From contig CBDDFL010000001.1 of the NCBI GenBank assembly GCA_965227095.1, positions 2,480,001-2,544,000 on the forward strand: 64,000 nucleotides of DNA, written 5' to 3'. The stretch is from JANQMY01 sp965227095 (GTDB lineage: Bacteria > Pseudomonadota > Alphaproteobacteria > JANQMY01). The notes below the pieces were generated by a model, which searched no databases, was not told the DNA's origin, and was given only the letters and a program-made list of their open reading frames with translations. Below, piece after piece: positions 51,533 through 61,500 of this stretch (positions within the stretch are counted from its first letter, which is position 1; every line of letters begins with the position of its first letter). Made by a program: the position numbers and the translations under genes.

Positions 51533-52585
51533 ATGAGTGCGTCTACGGATAAAATCAGAGTAGCTATTTTAGGGGCCAGCGGGTACACAGGCGCGGAACT
51601 TGTGCGCTTGCTCAGCTGCCACCCCAATGTGGACATTGTTGCTATTGCCGGAGACCGCACCGCCGGTCAGACGCTCGATACCGTGTTGCCCCATCTCGGC
51701 ATGGTCGATGTGCCCACTCTCGTGAAAATCGACGATGTGGACTACGCACAGGTCGATGCCGTTTTCTGTGGCTTGCCTCACGCAACCACCCAAGAAGTTG
51801 TTCTGAAAATACCTAACCACGTGAAGGTCATCGATATTTCCGCGGATTTCCGACTGGAAAATATTGCGACGTACAAAGAATGGTATGGCGGGGACCACCA
51901 GGCAGTAGACCTTCAGAAAGAAGCGGTCTATGGGCTAACTGAATTTTATAGAGAGCAAATCAAGACCTCGCGCATTATCGCGTGTCCCGGTTGTTACCCT
52001 ACAACCTCTTTGCTGCCTCTTGTTCCCCTGCTTCAGGCAGGTGTCATCGAAAGCGATCGCATTATTATCGACGCCAAGTCTGGCGTCAGCGGTGCAGGCC
52101 GGGCTGAAAAACAAGCCAATCTTTTTAGTGAAGTGTCTGAAGGCCTGCATGCCTATGGTGTGGGGCATCACCGGCACATGCCGGAAATCGAACAGGAATT
52201 GTCAAAAGCGGCCGCCGCCGATGTGACGATCACCTTCACCCCGCATCTCATCCCGATGAATAGGGGCATCCTAGCGACGATTTACGCCAAGCTCGCACCA
52301 GGGCAGTCCGTGGAGTCAGCGCATGCGGCCTTGGTCGAAAAATACAATAAAGAGACTTTTGTTTCCGTTCTTCCCCTCGGGCAAACGCCCGCCACACGAC
52401 ATGTGCGCGGCTCCAACTATGCCATGATCGGCATCGCGTCCGATCGGCACCCCGGGCACATCATCTTGGTTTCCGTTACGGATAATTTGGTGAAAGGAGC
52501 CTCTGGTCAGGCCATCCAGAATTTTAATCTCGTATTTGGCTTGCCGGAATCTGCCGGACTGACCCAAAAGCCCCTGTTCCCGTAA
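51533..52585 (+). CDS. argC: N-acetyl-gamma-glutamyl-phosphate reductase
   Basis: ArgC reduces N-acetylglutamyl phosphate in arginine synthesis. The 350-residue protein has the NADP-binding VAILGASGYTGAELVRLLSCH, the active-site Cys in IACPGCYPTTSLLPL and the HRHMPEIEQEL segment with the catalytic His. It is of the long, type 1 form. The start at 51533 is an ATG with a GTGAG-like site; upstream in-frame codons are not conserved. It commonly follows rpsI in alphaproteobacteria. Confidence 0.96.
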   Translation: MSASTDKIRVAILGASGYTGAELVRLLSCHPNVDIVAIAGDRTAGQTLDTVLPHLGMVDVPTLVKIDDVDYAQVDAVFCGLPHATTQEVVLKIPNHVKVIDISADFRLENIATYKEWYGGDHQAVDLQKEAVYGLTEFYREQIKTSRIIACPGCYPTTSLLPLVPLLQAGVIESDRIIIDAKSGVSGAGRAEKQANLFSEVSEGLHAYGVGHHRHMPEIEQELSKAAAADVTITFTPHLIPMNRGILATIYAKLAPGQSVESAHAALVEKYNKETFVSVLPLGQTPATRHVRGSNYAMIGIASDRHPGHIILVSVTDNLVKGASGQAIQNFNLVFGLPESAGLTQKPLFP

Positions 52586-52735
52586 AACGGGCCGACCGAC
52601 ACGGAAGTGTTACAGTGTTGTGTCAGCTTGCGCCCCACGACTTAGTTGATTTGTGATCAAGAGGTCGCGCGAGACATGTTCTGAAAGCATGTGGTGCGGC
52701 CAATTTGTCTTGCTTCGAAGTGGGGAGAGGAAGCC

Positions 52736-53767
52736 ATGAAATCGGCCCTCCTGCCGCGGCTCGCGCTCGCTGGCATACTGGCTTTTGGTGTGTCCACCAA
52801 CGTTCAAGCTGATGAAGAGATTTATGTCGTGGGCTCTTCGACAGTGTTTCCGTTTACGGCGCGCATTATTCAAGATTTTTCGTCACGCGGCGGTACCCGC
52901 GTCATTGGGAAAGCAACCGGCACGACCGGCGGCATGACCGAGTTTTGTTCAGGCGCTTTACCGACAACACCCAGCATTACAGGCGCTTCTAGGCCCATCA
53001 AAGAAAGCGAACGTCAGGCGTGCAAGGCAAACGGCGTGACCGACATTTTGGAACTCAAAATTGGTCACGACGGCATTGCCATTATCAGTTCGTCCAAACT
53101 GGAACGAACCAATTTCACCCGCCAGGCGCTGTATCGCGGGCTGGCCGCGGAAGTACCGGTTGGCGGCACCATAAGGCCGAACCCCTATCGCGCTTGGAAA
53201 GATATTGATCTTGATCTTCCGGCGTATCCGATCAAATTTTTTGGTCCTCCAAATACGTCCGGCACGCGCGAAATATTCGAATCTCTTGGGATGCTTCAAG
53301 GGGCGCTTAAGATCGAGGCCTTTCAGTCCGTAGCGGTGGAAGATCGCAAGCGTGTGGGAACGGCCATACGCCAAGATGGTCCGTACCAGGAAATGGGTGA
53401 AGATGACATCGAGATCATTAATAAGGTGCGTGAAGAAGAAGGATCGTTCGGGATTGTCGGATTCTCCTATGCCTACGATCACGACGGTGAAGTGCGGTTA
53501 CACAAGATAGACGGCGTGGACGTCACCTTCGAAACCATTGAAACGGGGGAGTACCCGCTCTCTCGTGATCTGTTCCTCTATGTGAAGGAACAGCATTACA
53601 GTTTGATCCCCGGCCTTGCTGAGTTCTTAGAACTCTATGTGTCTGACCGGTCCTTGGCGCAGGACGGCGTGCTGGAAGGGCTGGGGCTGGTGCCTTTGTC
53701 TGACGCGGACCGCAAAAGTGTCCAAGACAAACTGGCACAAAGCGTCACCAAATCGGCCAGCAACTAG
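52736..53767 (+). CDS. Phosphate-binding (PstS-like) periplasmic protein
   Basis: The 343-residue protein has a signal peptide ending in NVQADEE, then the PstS/PhoX-like motif VVGSSTVFPFTARIIQDF, GTTGGMTEFCSG and the phosphate-loop-like NTSGTREIFESLGM. No transporter genes follow, so it is either an orphan substrate-binding protein or a sensor partner. No clear Pho box was seen upstream. GGGGAGAGG precedes the ATG. Confidence 0.88.
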   Translation: MKSALLPRLALAGILAFGVSTNVQADEEIYVVGSSTVFPFTARIIQDFSSRGGTRVIGKATGTTGGMTEFCSGALPTTPSITGASRPIKESERQACKANGVTDILELKIGHDGIAIISSSKLERTNFTRQALYRGLAAEVPVGGTIRPNPYRAWKDIDLDLPAYPIKFFGPPNTSGTREIFESLGMLQGALKIEAFQSVAVEDRKRVGTAIRQDGPYQEMGEDDIEIINKVREEEGSFGIVGFSYAYDHDGEVRLHKIDGVDVTFETIETGEYPLSRDLFLYVKEQHYSLIPGLAEFLELYVSDRSLAQDGVLEGLGLVPLSDADRKSVQDKLAQSVTKSASN

Positions 53768-53793
53768 CCGAGCGTGGGTTTAGCCGCTAAATT

Positions 53794-53809
53794 CCGCCGA
53801 GATCGGCGG
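53794..53809 (+). other. Stable hairpin before a VOC-family gene
   Basis: CCGCCG-AGAT-CGGCGG is a perfect 6-bp stem just before the start at 53820. It could affect transcript end or translation; no T-run follows. Confidence 0.4.
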
Positions 53810-53819
53810 GATAAAGCGA

Positions 53820-54194
53820 ATGATAGACCACGTCTCCATTGGGGTGAGAGATTTAGCGGCGGCCAAGGCCTTCTACGGCAAAGTATTGGCGGAAATTGGC
53901 TACGAGATCCTTGATGATCGTGCTGAGACCGTCGGCTTTGGCAAAAAATACTCAGACTTTTGGCTCAATGCGCGCCCCCAGCTTCCAACCGATGTGGAGA
54001 CCGGTGTTCATGTCTGCATGCGTACACGGACTAAAGACCACGTGGATAGGTTTTATGACACAGCGCTTCAGCATGGGGCCCGATGTTATGGCGCGCCTGG
54101 ACTGCGCCCCCAACATGGCAAGGGGTATTACGCTGCGTTTATTAAAGACGCAGACGGAAATGTTGTTGAGGTCGTCACCTTTTTAGATGAGTAG
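53820..54194 (+). CDS. VOC (glyoxalase/dioxygenase) superfamily protein
   Basis: The 124-residue protein is a single VOC fold: MIDHVSIGVRDLAAAKAFYG carries the first metal His, and YYAAFIKDADGNVVEVVTF the last metal Glu. The middle, FGKKYSDFWLNAR and HVCMRTRTKDHVDRFYDTAL, fits the glyoxalase-like subfamily. The substrate is unknown. Confidence 0.9.
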   Translation: MIDHVSIGVRDLAAAKAFYGKVLAEIGYEILDDRAETVGFGKKYSDFWLNARPQLPTDVETGVHVCMRTRTKDHVDRFYDTALQHGARCYGAPGLRPQHGKGYYAAFIKDADGNVVEVVTFLDE

Positions 54195-54223
54195 GGGATT
54201 GCGCTTCCTGGGCCACCCGCACC

Positions 54224-54856
54224 TCAATACATGTTGTTCTGATAGTCGTCCTTGATGGCGGCATCGATCAGGTCTTCCGTTGGCTTGTCCACGTCTACAA
54301 GGTCCGTCATCATTTCACGCAAGCTTGGCACCGCACCATCCGCAGGCTGATAGTCTGTTTCCCAAAGCTTCGAACGCCGATAGGCTTTGGAGCAATGCGC
54401 CAGGGCCTCTTTGACTTGAATGCAAATCACGGAACGCGGCAGCTTGCCGTTCACCGGAAACAACTCCAGCAGGGTCGGGTCAACGCTAATAGAGGCTCGT
54501 CCATTGACCCGCACTGTGTCCAAAACACCGGGGATCATGAACAGCAAGGACACATCCGGGCAGGCAATTATGTTTCCAATGCTGTCCAATCGGTTGTTTC
54601 CCGGCCGGTCCGGCAAAAGCAGGGTGTTGTCGTCAGCGATCTTTACAAAGCCCGGGGCATCGCCCCTGGGGGAGATGTCCGTGCGCCCCTTACCGTCCGC
54701 GGTGCTCAAACACGCAAAAGGGGACAACTCGATATATCGCCGAATGGATTTGGTTAAGTGAGGCACACCCTTGCTCGCGACCATGGGGTGCGGTTGGTCG
54801 TAATGCTGGCGCAACTGCGCTTCCGTTTTGACCACGTGTTCGTTGGCGAGTTCCAT
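54224..54856 (-). CDS. PPOX-class FMN-dependent flavoprotein (MSMEG_1061-like)
   Basis: The 210-residue protein is of the pyridoxamine-phosphate-oxidase fold: FACLSTADGKGRTDISPRGD, then LLLPDRPGNNRLDSIGNIIA and SLLFMIPGVLDTVRVNGRAS. These match the MSMEG_1061 family of FMN-dependent proteins, of uncertain activity. The ATG at 54856 begins the conserved part; an in-frame region upstream to 55252 is Pro/Arg-rich and looks non-coding. Confidence 0.88.
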   Translation of the reverse strand: MELANEHVVKTEAQLRQHYDQPHPMVASKGVPHLTKSIRRYIELSPFACLSTADGKGRTDISPRGDAPGFVKIADDNTLLLPDRPGNNRLDSIGNIIACPDVSLLFMIPGVLDTVRVNGRASISVDPTLLELFPVNGKLPRSVICIQVKEALAHCSKAYRRSKLWETDYQPADGAVPSLREMMTDLVDVDKPTEDLIDAAIKDDYQNNMY

Positions 54857-55035
54857 TTTCGTAGTCCCCTGGCTTGGTGTTAAGTCGTTCTGATGCCACA
54901 CCGTAAAGGGTTGGTTGGGGGTATCAAGTGGTTGTGGGGATGGTTCGCTGCACATCGAATTTGGCAATACGCCCAGCTGTTGTATAACCCCGGGACGATA
55001 GGCGACATGCCCAAGATAAGTGGAAGGAAGAATTC

Positions 55036-55494
55036 GTGCGAGTGTCGAGTTTTCTGCGCGCCGCGGCGCCGTTGATTTTGATCGGATCCTTTGGCTTGGC
55101 CGGCTGCTCGGCGACGCCAAATTGGGCGAATCCCGTTGCCTGGTACGACGGCGTCGTAGGGAATGATCAAGGCCTGCCTGAAAAGCTGCCGGAGGGCCCG
55201 GATAAGGACTTCCCTGAATTGGCGGATGTGGGCGAAGCCCCAAAACCGACATTAACGGTTAAGGAACGCAAACGTATCACCGAGGGCCTTATCGCGGATC
55301 GGGATCGTCAGGCTTATACGGGTGAAATCCTGCAAGGCGGAACGGAAGCGTCAGCGCCACCTCCGCCGGCGGCGGCACCGTCAACCTATGTGGGACAGCC
55401 TGTTAGCCCGAAGAATCCGGAAGGAGAAGAGGCCACAGAGGATACCGAGGGCACCAAGAAAGAGCGCAAAGGATTTTTTAGGAGGCTCTTCTAA
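55036..55494 (+). CDS. Lipoprotein with Pro/Ala-rich tail, unknown function
   Basis: The 152-residue protein has a signal peptide with a perfect lipobox (FGLAGCSA). The mature part is polar: a PDKDFPELADVGEAP segment recurring in alphaproteobacterial lipoproteins, then APPPPAAAPS and a charged C-terminus. GGAAGGAAG lies before a GTG start. I recall related short proteins in Rhodospirillales but no function. Confidence 0.75.
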   Translation: MRVSSFLRAAAPLILIGSFGLAGCSATPNWANPVAWYDGVVGNDQGLPEKLPEGPDKDFPELADVGEAPKPTLTVKERKRITEGLIADRDRQAYTGEILQGGTEASAPPPPAAAPSTYVGQPVSPKNPEGEEATEDTEGTKKERKGFFRRLF

Positions 55495-55953
55495 GGGATT
55501 GATTTTTCACGGAAAAAGTGGATACTGGTTTTCGGTTGTTGCGAGAACAATTGAGGCGTCTAGGGGGAAAGAGGTCAACAGAACGTAAGTGGGACCGACC
55601 TCTATATGCACCAGAATTTGCCGATATTTGGCTGTCGGCCAGGTATATCCCTTGCCCCAGTGGGGGCTCGCCCTGAAAATTTGGATCAACCCCATGCGCC
55701 CAGTTGAGGGCGCCTTCCATCTGTTGTCCCACCGATCTGCGATTTCGGATGCCGATAGACCAAAATCGGCTTTATTTCGTTCATCTTTTGGCCGGATTTT
55801 CTCAGTACCTTTTGATTGGAATTTCTGGGCACGAGCCGATTTCAGGGCTATAAGGCCCCCCTCGCATTTCAAAATTGGCAGGATAGGGCGTTTCCAACCG
55901 GACATGGCCAGATCCGGTCAGATGACTGAGATTGTTTCATTGAGATATTTTCC
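55495..55953. other. 459-base region without a convincing gene
   Basis: Two ORFs of about 122-132 residues overlap on opposite strands here, but neither has a good ribosome binding site or any recognisable domain, and the composition is unlike the neighbouring genes. No SAM-II riboswitch or T-box was recognised ahead of the aminotransferase-hom genes. The region may hold the promoter for that operon. Confidence 0.45.
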
Positions 55954-57213
55954 ATGACGAAAGAAGAATTTCACCGGATTAAGCGCCTGCCGCCTTACGT
56001 GTTTGAGGAAGTCAACCGTTTGAAGGCGAAAGCGCGCGCGGCCGGTGAAGACATCATCGATTTCGGCATGGGCAATCCGGATATGCCGACGCCCAAGCAT
56101 ATCACCGACAAACTGGTGGAAACGGTCTATAAGCCGCGCACCAATCGTTACTCCTCGTCGCGGGGGATTCCGGGGCTTCGGCGGGCGATGGCGGCATATT
56201 ATGACCGCCGGTTCGGCGTGCGCATTGATCCGGAAACGGAAGTGGTGGCAACGCTTGGATCCAAAGAAGGGTTTGCGAATTTGGCGCAAGCCATCACCAC
56301 GCCCGGAGATGTGGTGGTTGTTCCAAACCCGTCTTATCCCATTCACGCATTCGGTTTCATTATTGCCGGTGCCAATATTCGTCATTTGCCGGTAAATGCT
56401 GGGCCGGGTCTGATGGGCGACGAATTTTTCGTGGCGCTGGACAAAGCCGTTCGCCATTCCGTCCCGTCCCCCTTAGCGTTTGTTTTGAATTATCCGTCAA
56501 ATCCAACCGCGCAGGTGGTTGACCTAGATTTCTACAAAGAGGCGGTTCGGTTTGCCCGCAAGCACGACATGTTCATCTTGTCGGATTTGGCCTATGCGGA
56601 AATCTATTTCGATGCAAACAATCCGCCACCGTCCATCCTGCAAGTGGACGGGGCGAAGGATTTGGCGGTCGAGTTTCAGTCCTTGAGTAAGACTTATGCC
56701 ATGCCCGGCTGGCGCATGGGATTTGCCGCCGGAAATCAGCGTCTCATTCACGCGCTGACACGCATTAAGTCTTATTTGGATTATGGCGCCTTTACACCGA
56801 TCCAGGTAGCAGCAGCAGCCGCGCTTAACGGTCCCGAATCGTGTATCGATGAGATCCGGAGCATTTACAAAAGCCGCCGGGATGCGCTGGTGGAAAGCAT
56901 GGGCCGGGCAGGATGGGAGATTCCAAGCCCGCCGGCCACCATGTTTGCCTGGGCGCCCATTCCGGAGCGGTTTAGAAATATTGGATCTATGGAATTTTCA
57001 AAACTCTTGCTGACCGAAGCAAAGGTTGCCGTGTCGCCGGGCGTTGGGTTCGGCGAATATGGCGAAGGCTATGTGCGCATCGGCTTGGTGGAAAACGAGC
57101 AACGCTCCCGGCAAGCGGCCCGAAATGTGCGGAAGTTTCTGACAGCGCATGGCGTTGGTCCAGCGGAAGAAGAGTGTGCGCCGGCCCCTCAGAAGAAGGC
57201 GGTTGGTTCTTGA
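55954..57213 (+). CDS. Class I/II aminotransferase (AlaC-like)
   Basis: The 419-residue PLP enzyme has FGMGNPDMPTPKHI, TLGSKEGFANLAQAITTPGD, the NYPSNPTAQV motif, DLAYAEIYFD and the PLP-lysine segment SLSKTYAMPGWRMGF. Similar alphaproteobacterial proteins are annotated as alanine or LL-diaminopimelate aminotransferase. Coupling to hom (TTGA overlap) suggests a role in aspartate-family amino acids. The ribosome binding site is weak. Confidence 0.92.
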   Translation: MTKEEFHRIKRLPPYVFEEVNRLKAKARAAGEDIIDFGMGNPDMPTPKHITDKLVETVYKPRTNRYSSSRGIPGLRRAMAAYYDRRFGVRIDPETEVVATLGSKEGFANLAQAITTPGDVVVVPNPSYPIHAFGFIIAGANIRHLPVNAGPGLMGDEFFVALDKAVRHSVPSPLAFVLNYPSNPTAQVVDLDFYKEAVRFARKHDMFILSDLAYAEIYFDANNPPPSILQVDGAKDLAVEFQSLSKTYAMPGWRMGFAAGNQRLIHALTRIKSYLDYGAFTPIQVAAAAALNGPESCIDEIRSIYKSRRDALVESMGRAGWEIPSPPATMFAWAPIPERFRNIGSMEFSKLLLTEAKVAVSPGVGFGEYGEGYVRIGLVENEQRSRQAARNVRKFLTAHGVGPAEEECAPAPQKKAVGS

Positions 57214-58502
57214 CGGCTCCCTTACGCATTGGTCTTGCCGGCCTTGGAACGGTCGGACTAGGTACGTACAAGATCCTCCAAAGTCACGGCGCCGCGCTGG
57301 CTTCCCGGTGTGGCCGCGCCATGACCGTGACGGCCGTGTCGGCAAGAGACCCGTCGAAAGATCGCGGTGTTGACCTCAGCGATGTTCGCTGGGCGGAGAG
57401 CGTGCATATGTTGGCGCGCGATCCGAATGTGGATGTGGTGGTGGAGATGATCGGCGGAGCCGACGGCGACGCCTATGATCTGGTGCGGGATGCGCTGGAA
57501 AATGGCAAGCATGTGGTGACCGCCAACAAAGCCCTCATTGCTACACACGGCATTGAACTTGCCGAACGTGCGGAGGCCAAACGGTGCACGCTGGCGTTCG
57601 AAGCCGCCGTTGCCGGTGGCATTCCCATCATTAAGGCCCTGCGTGAGGGATTGGTTGCCAACAAAGTGTCGCGCATCATTGGTATTCTCAACGGCACCAG
57701 TAATTACATCCTGACAACCATGGAAGCGACCAACCGGCCCTTTGACGATGTGCTGGCCGATGCCCAGCGTCTTGGCTATGCGGAAGCAGACCCGACCTTT
57801 GATATTGATGGGACGGACGCGGCCCATAAGTTGAGCATTCTGTCGTCAATTGCCTTTGGGTCGGAAGTGGCGTTCGACGCCGTGCGATGCGAAGGCATTC
57901 AGAACATCTCGCCGCTGGATTTTCAGTATGCGGCTGAATTTGGCTATAAGATCAAGCTGCTCGCAATCGCGGAGCCGGGACAGGGTGGATTGCTTCAATC
58001 CGTTCATCCCACATTTGTTCCTGCGGAAACGCCCATGGCGGACATCGATGATGTGTACAATGCGGTCGTCGTCGAAGGAGATGCGGTTGGGCGCACCGTC
58101 TACGAAGGCCGTGGTGCCGGGGAAGGGCCGACAGCGTCTGCCGTGGTCGCGGACCTCGCCGATATAGCACGGGGGCTCTATCAACCGGTGTTCCAAACGC
58201 CGGCGTCCGACCTTGCGCCTTATCAGCAAGCTGATTTCGAGCTGCGTGAAGGCAAGTTCTATATCCGTCTGTCCGTCAAAGACCGGCCGGGCGTTATCGC
58301 GCAGATTACCCGATTGCTCGCGGATCAGAATGTGTCGCTACAGAGTATTCTGCAAAAAGGCAGTGAAAAAAATGGCGCCGTCTCTGTCGTTTTAATGACT
58401 CATCGGACGACGGAAAAAGCGGTGTCGCAATCAATCGCGGATATTGAGGCCTTGGACGACGTGTTTGCGCCAAGCTGTCTTGTACGCGTCATGGACGAAT
58501 AG
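57210..58502 (+). CDS. hom: Homoserine dehydrogenase with ACT domain
   Basis: The enzyme reduces aspartate semialdehyde to homoserine, leading to threonine and methionine. The 430-residue protein has the NAD(P) motif GLAGLGTVGLGTY, GGIPIIKALREG near the middle and the catalytic-Lys region YAEADPTFDIDGTDAAHKL. A C-terminal ACT domain (LSVKDRPGVIAQITRLLADQ) probably gives feedback control. The TTG start overlaps the aminotransferase stop. Confidence 0.95.
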   Translation: MTAPLRIGLAGLGTVGLGTYKILQSHGAALASRCGRAMTVTAVSARDPSKDRGVDLSDVRWAESVHMLARDPNVDVVVEMIGGADGDAYDLVRDALENGKHVVTANKALIATHGIELAERAEAKRCTLAFEAAVAGGIPIIKALREGLVANKVSRIIGILNGTSNYILTTMEATNRPFDDVLADAQRLGYAEADPTFDIDGTDAAHKLSILSSIAFGSEVAFDAVRCEGIQNISPLDFQYAAEFGYKIKLLAIAEPGQGGLLQSVHPTFVPAETPMADIDDVYNAVVVEGDAVGRTVYEGRGAGEGPTASAVVADLADIARGLYQPVFQTPASDLAPYQQADFELREGKFYIRLSVKDRPGVIAQITRLLADQNVSLQSILQKGSEKNGAVSVVLMTHRTTEKAVSQSIADIEALDDVFAPSCLVRVMDE

Positions 58503-58570
58503 GTGTGGTTTGGGTGACCGGGTGATGTGAGCGCCGGGTCAACCGCAAAGAGGAAGAAAGAGGGGACAGC

Positions 58571-59536
58571 ATGTCCGAAGACAAATCACGGCTTGACCGT
58601 GTGTTATCGATGGAGATGGCGCGGGTAACGGAAGCCGCCGCCATTGCCGCATCGCATCTGGTGGGGCGGGGCGATGAAAAGGCCGCTGATCAGGCGGCTG
58701 TGGATGCCATGCGCAAAGCGCTGAACACCATCGAATTTGACGGCACCGTTGTGATCGGTGAAGGCGAGCGCGATGAAGCCCCCATGCTCTATATCGGCGA
58801 GCAAGTAGGAACGGGTAATGGCCCGAAAGTGGATATCGCTCTTGATCCGTTGGAAGGCACGACACTCACCGCCAAGGCCATGCAAGACGCCTTGGCCGTG
58901 GTGGCCACGGCCGAGGGCGGTAGCCTGCTTCATGCGCCGGATGTTTATATGCAGAAGATCGCCATTGGCGGTGGATATCCGGAAGGTGTGGTGGACCTGG
59001 ACAACGAACCGGAAGACAACATCAAAGCCTTGGCGGAAGCGAAGGGCGTGCCGGTTGAACAGATCACAGCCTGTATCTTGGATCGTCCGCGCCATGCTGA
59101 ACTGATCGCGAAGACCCGCGCCGTAGGGGCGGGTGTGCGGCTCATTCCAGATGGCGATATTGCCGGGATCATCCACACCACGGATCCGTCCACGGGTATT
59201 GATATCTATATGGGAACCGGCGGCGCGCCTGAGGGGGTTTTGGCGGCAGCGGCCTTGCGGTGTATCGGCGGGCAAATGCAGGCGCGTTTGGTATTCGCCA
59301 ATGATGACGAGCGCACGCGCGCTCAGCGCGCTGGGATCGAAAATCTCAATAAGAAATACACCATGATGGAACTGGCGCAAGGCGATGTGATTTTCGCGGC
59401 GACCGGCGTGACCGATGGCAGCATGCTGGACGGCATTAAATGGGGCCGCGGCACGGTTGAGACACATTCCGTGGTCATGCGGTCCCGTAGCGGAACCGTT
59501 CGGTGGATTCGCGCCAAACATAATCGAGGCGAATAG
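58571..59536 (+). CDS. glpX: Fructose-1,6-bisphosphatase class II
   Basis: GlpX dephosphorylates fructose-1,6-bisphosphate in gluconeogenesis. The 321-residue protein has the Li+-sensitive phosphatase motifs VIGEGERDEAPMLYIGEQVG and DIALDPLEGTT, plus GTGGAPEGVLAAAALRCIGG. Both metal-binding acidic sets are intact. AGAGGGG precedes the ATG. It follows hom and precedes recJ, an order widespread in alphaproteobacteria. Confidence 0.95.
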   Translation: MSEDKSRLDRVLSMEMARVTEAAAIAASHLVGRGDEKAADQAAVDAMRKALNTIEFDGTVVIGEGERDEAPMLYIGEQVGTGNGPKVDIALDPLEGTTLTAKAMQDALAVVATAEGGSLLHAPDVYMQKIAIGGGYPEGVVDLDNEPEDNIKALAEAKGVPVEQITACILDRPRHAELIAKTRAVGAGVRLIPDGDIAGIIHTTDPSTGIDIYMGTGGAPEGVLAAAALRCIGGQMQARLVFANDDERTRAQRAGIENLNKKYTMMELAQGDVIFAATGVTDGSMLDGIKWGRGTVETHSVVMRSRSGTVRWIRAKHNRGE

Positions 59537-59544
59537 TCCGTATA

Positions 59545-61353
59545 ATGACCGCTCCTGCCGAACAGCACCCTGTTGATCGAGCCGGAGAGACATTTTTTCT
59601 GGACGTGGGCATGTCCCTTGCCGGCTCGGCCTGGGTGCCCCGTCTTGCGGACGAGCGCACGGCGCTCGACATCGCGCAGCGCTGCGGCCTCCCGGATATA
59701 TTAGCGCGGATCATTGCTGGGCGGGGCCTTCAGGCAGACGAGGTCGAACCGTTCTTAAACCCCAGCCTGCGGGGAGGATTGCCCAATCCATCCTTGATGA
59801 TCGACATGGACAAATGTGTCGATCATGTCATACGCGTACTGACGGATGGCGGGCCAATCGCCGTCTTCGGAGATTATGATGTGGATGGCGCCACATCAGC
59901 GGCGCTGCTGAAACGCTATTTCCGTGCCCTTGGCCGGGACCTGATGGTTTATGTGCCGGACCGCCTTGAGGAAGGATATGGCCCCAACGCACCGGCATTA
60001 TTGAAGCTGAAAGAAAGCGGCGCGCGCCTGGTCATCACGGTCGATTGCGGAACGCTGGCCTTTGAGCCATTAACGCGCGCCAAGGAAGCAGGGCTTGATG
60101 TGATGGTGCTGGATCACCATCAGGCGGAACCCTTGCTGCCGGACAGCATTGGTGTCGTCAATCCGAACCGGCTTGACGATACCAGCGGTCAAGGTGTGCT
60201 GGCGGCGGTTGGTGTCGTTTTTATGTTTTTGGTGGCCCTCAATCGAGGTCTTCGCGATGCCAAGTGGTTCGAGGAAAACGGCATCGATGAACCCAACTTG
60301 ATGCACTGGCTCGATCTTGTTGCCTTAGGGACGATTTGTGACGTGGTGCCGTTGACGGGGGTCAATCGTGTCCTGACCGCGCAAGGTCTGAAGGTGATGG
60401 CCCAACAGCGCAATGTTGGATTGAAGGCGCTGTCCGAAGTGGCCTCGATCAAGACAGATCTGGGCACCTATCATGCAGGATTCCTTCTTGGTCCCCGTGT
60501 CAATGCCGGGGGCCGCGTTGGCGAAGCCGGCGCCGGGGCCACCCTTCTGTCTACGGAGGACTGGGCGGAAGCGCGCGTCTTGGCGGAAAAGCTTGACCGC
60601 TTCAATTTGGAACGGCGCACCATTGAGGCGCTGGTCTTGGAGCAAGCCATGGCGCAAGCGCATGCGCTGCCCGATGGGGCACCCATAGCGGTGGTTGCGT
60701 CGGATGGATGGCATCCGGGTGTCGTCGGCATTGTGGCCAGTCGCCTGAAAGATAAGTTTGGCGTTCCGAGCATTGTGATTGGTGCGGAGAAGGGCATCGG
60801 CAAAGGGTCCGGCCGGTCCATCCCCGGGGTTGATCTTGGGAGCGCCGTCATTGCGGCCCATCAGGCGGGATTGCTCATCAACGGCGGTGGTCATGCCATG
60901 GCCGCGGGGCTGACCCTGGACATGGAACGGTTGGTCGATCTCTCCGCGTTTTTGGCGGACCGCCTTGCGGAAGCGGTCGCGGCAAATGGCGGCCAGCACC
61001 GCCGCAAAATCGATGGGATGGTTTCTGTCGCGGGCGCAACCGGTGAATTGATGGCCTTGATCGATCAGGCGGGGCCCTTTGGGGCCGGCAATCCGGAGCC
61101 GATTTTGGCCATTCCCTCGGCCCGCATCGCCTTTGCCGATGTGGTGGGCCAAGGGCATGTGCGCTGTACGGTGACCGATTTGGAGGGCAATCGCCTTAAA
61201 GCGATCGCCTTTCGGGCTCAGGAAACGGCCGTTGGCGGGGCCTTATTGGCGTCCGACAAACGCCCTTTACACCTCGTCGGCAAGCTGCGCTGGGACGATT
61301 GGGCAGGCGAGGGCCGCGTCCAGTTCCAGATCGATGACGCGGCACCGGCTTAA
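59545..61353 (+). CDS. recJ: Single-stranded-DNA-specific exonuclease RecJ
   Basis: RecJ degrades single-stranded DNA 5' to 3' in repair and recombination. The 602-residue protein has the DHH-family motifs FGDYDVDGATSAALL, VITVDCGTLA and MVLDHHQAE. The DHHA1 part carries GSGRSIPGVDLG and GGGHAMAAGLTL. A C-terminal OB-fold follows. It starts 8 bases after glpX. Confidence 0.96.
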   Translation: MTAPAEQHPVDRAGETFFLDVGMSLAGSAWVPRLADERTALDIAQRCGLPDILARIIAGRGLQADEVEPFLNPSLRGGLPNPSLMIDMDKCVDHVIRVLTDGGPIAVFGDYDVDGATSAALLKRYFRALGRDLMVYVPDRLEEGYGPNAPALLKLKESGARLVITVDCGTLAFEPLTRAKEAGLDVMVLDHHQAEPLLPDSIGVVNPNRLDDTSGQGVLAAVGVVFMFLVALNRGLRDAKWFEENGIDEPNLMHWLDLVALGTICDVVPLTGVNRVLTAQGLKVMAQQRNVGLKALSEVASIKTDLGTYHAGFLLGPRVNAGGRVGEAGAGATLLSTEDWAEARVLAEKLDRFNLERRTIEALVLEQAMAQAHALPDGAPIAVVASDGWHPGVVGIVASRLKDKFGVPSIVIGAEKGIGKGSGRSIPGVDLGSAVIAAHQAGLLINGGGHAMAAGLTLDMERLVDLSAFLADRLAEAVAANGGQHRRKIDGMVSVAGATGELMALIDQAGPFGAGNPEPILAIPSARIAFADVVGQGHVRCTVTDLEGNRLKAIAFRAQETAVGGALLASDKRPLHLVGKLRWDDWAGEGRVQFQIDDAAPA

Positions 61354-61500
61354 AACCCAAAAACAGTCAGGAAAACAGGCCATTTTCTTGCGTCAGCGCC
61401 TGGAATGCGATATGACACCCAATTCGTCGTCAGCCAGTTTGTAGGAAACTCTGGGGCTTGCCTTCTTGAGCTAAGAAACCTATAAGCCCGGCTATCCCGC

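Noticed and set aside
55507..55905. 132-residue minus-strand ORF
   Set aside because: No ribosome binding site or domain, and it overlaps an equally long ORF on the other strand.
55900..55953. SAM-II riboswitch before the aminotransferase-hom genes
   Set aside because: The expected pseudoknot core was not present in the sequence.
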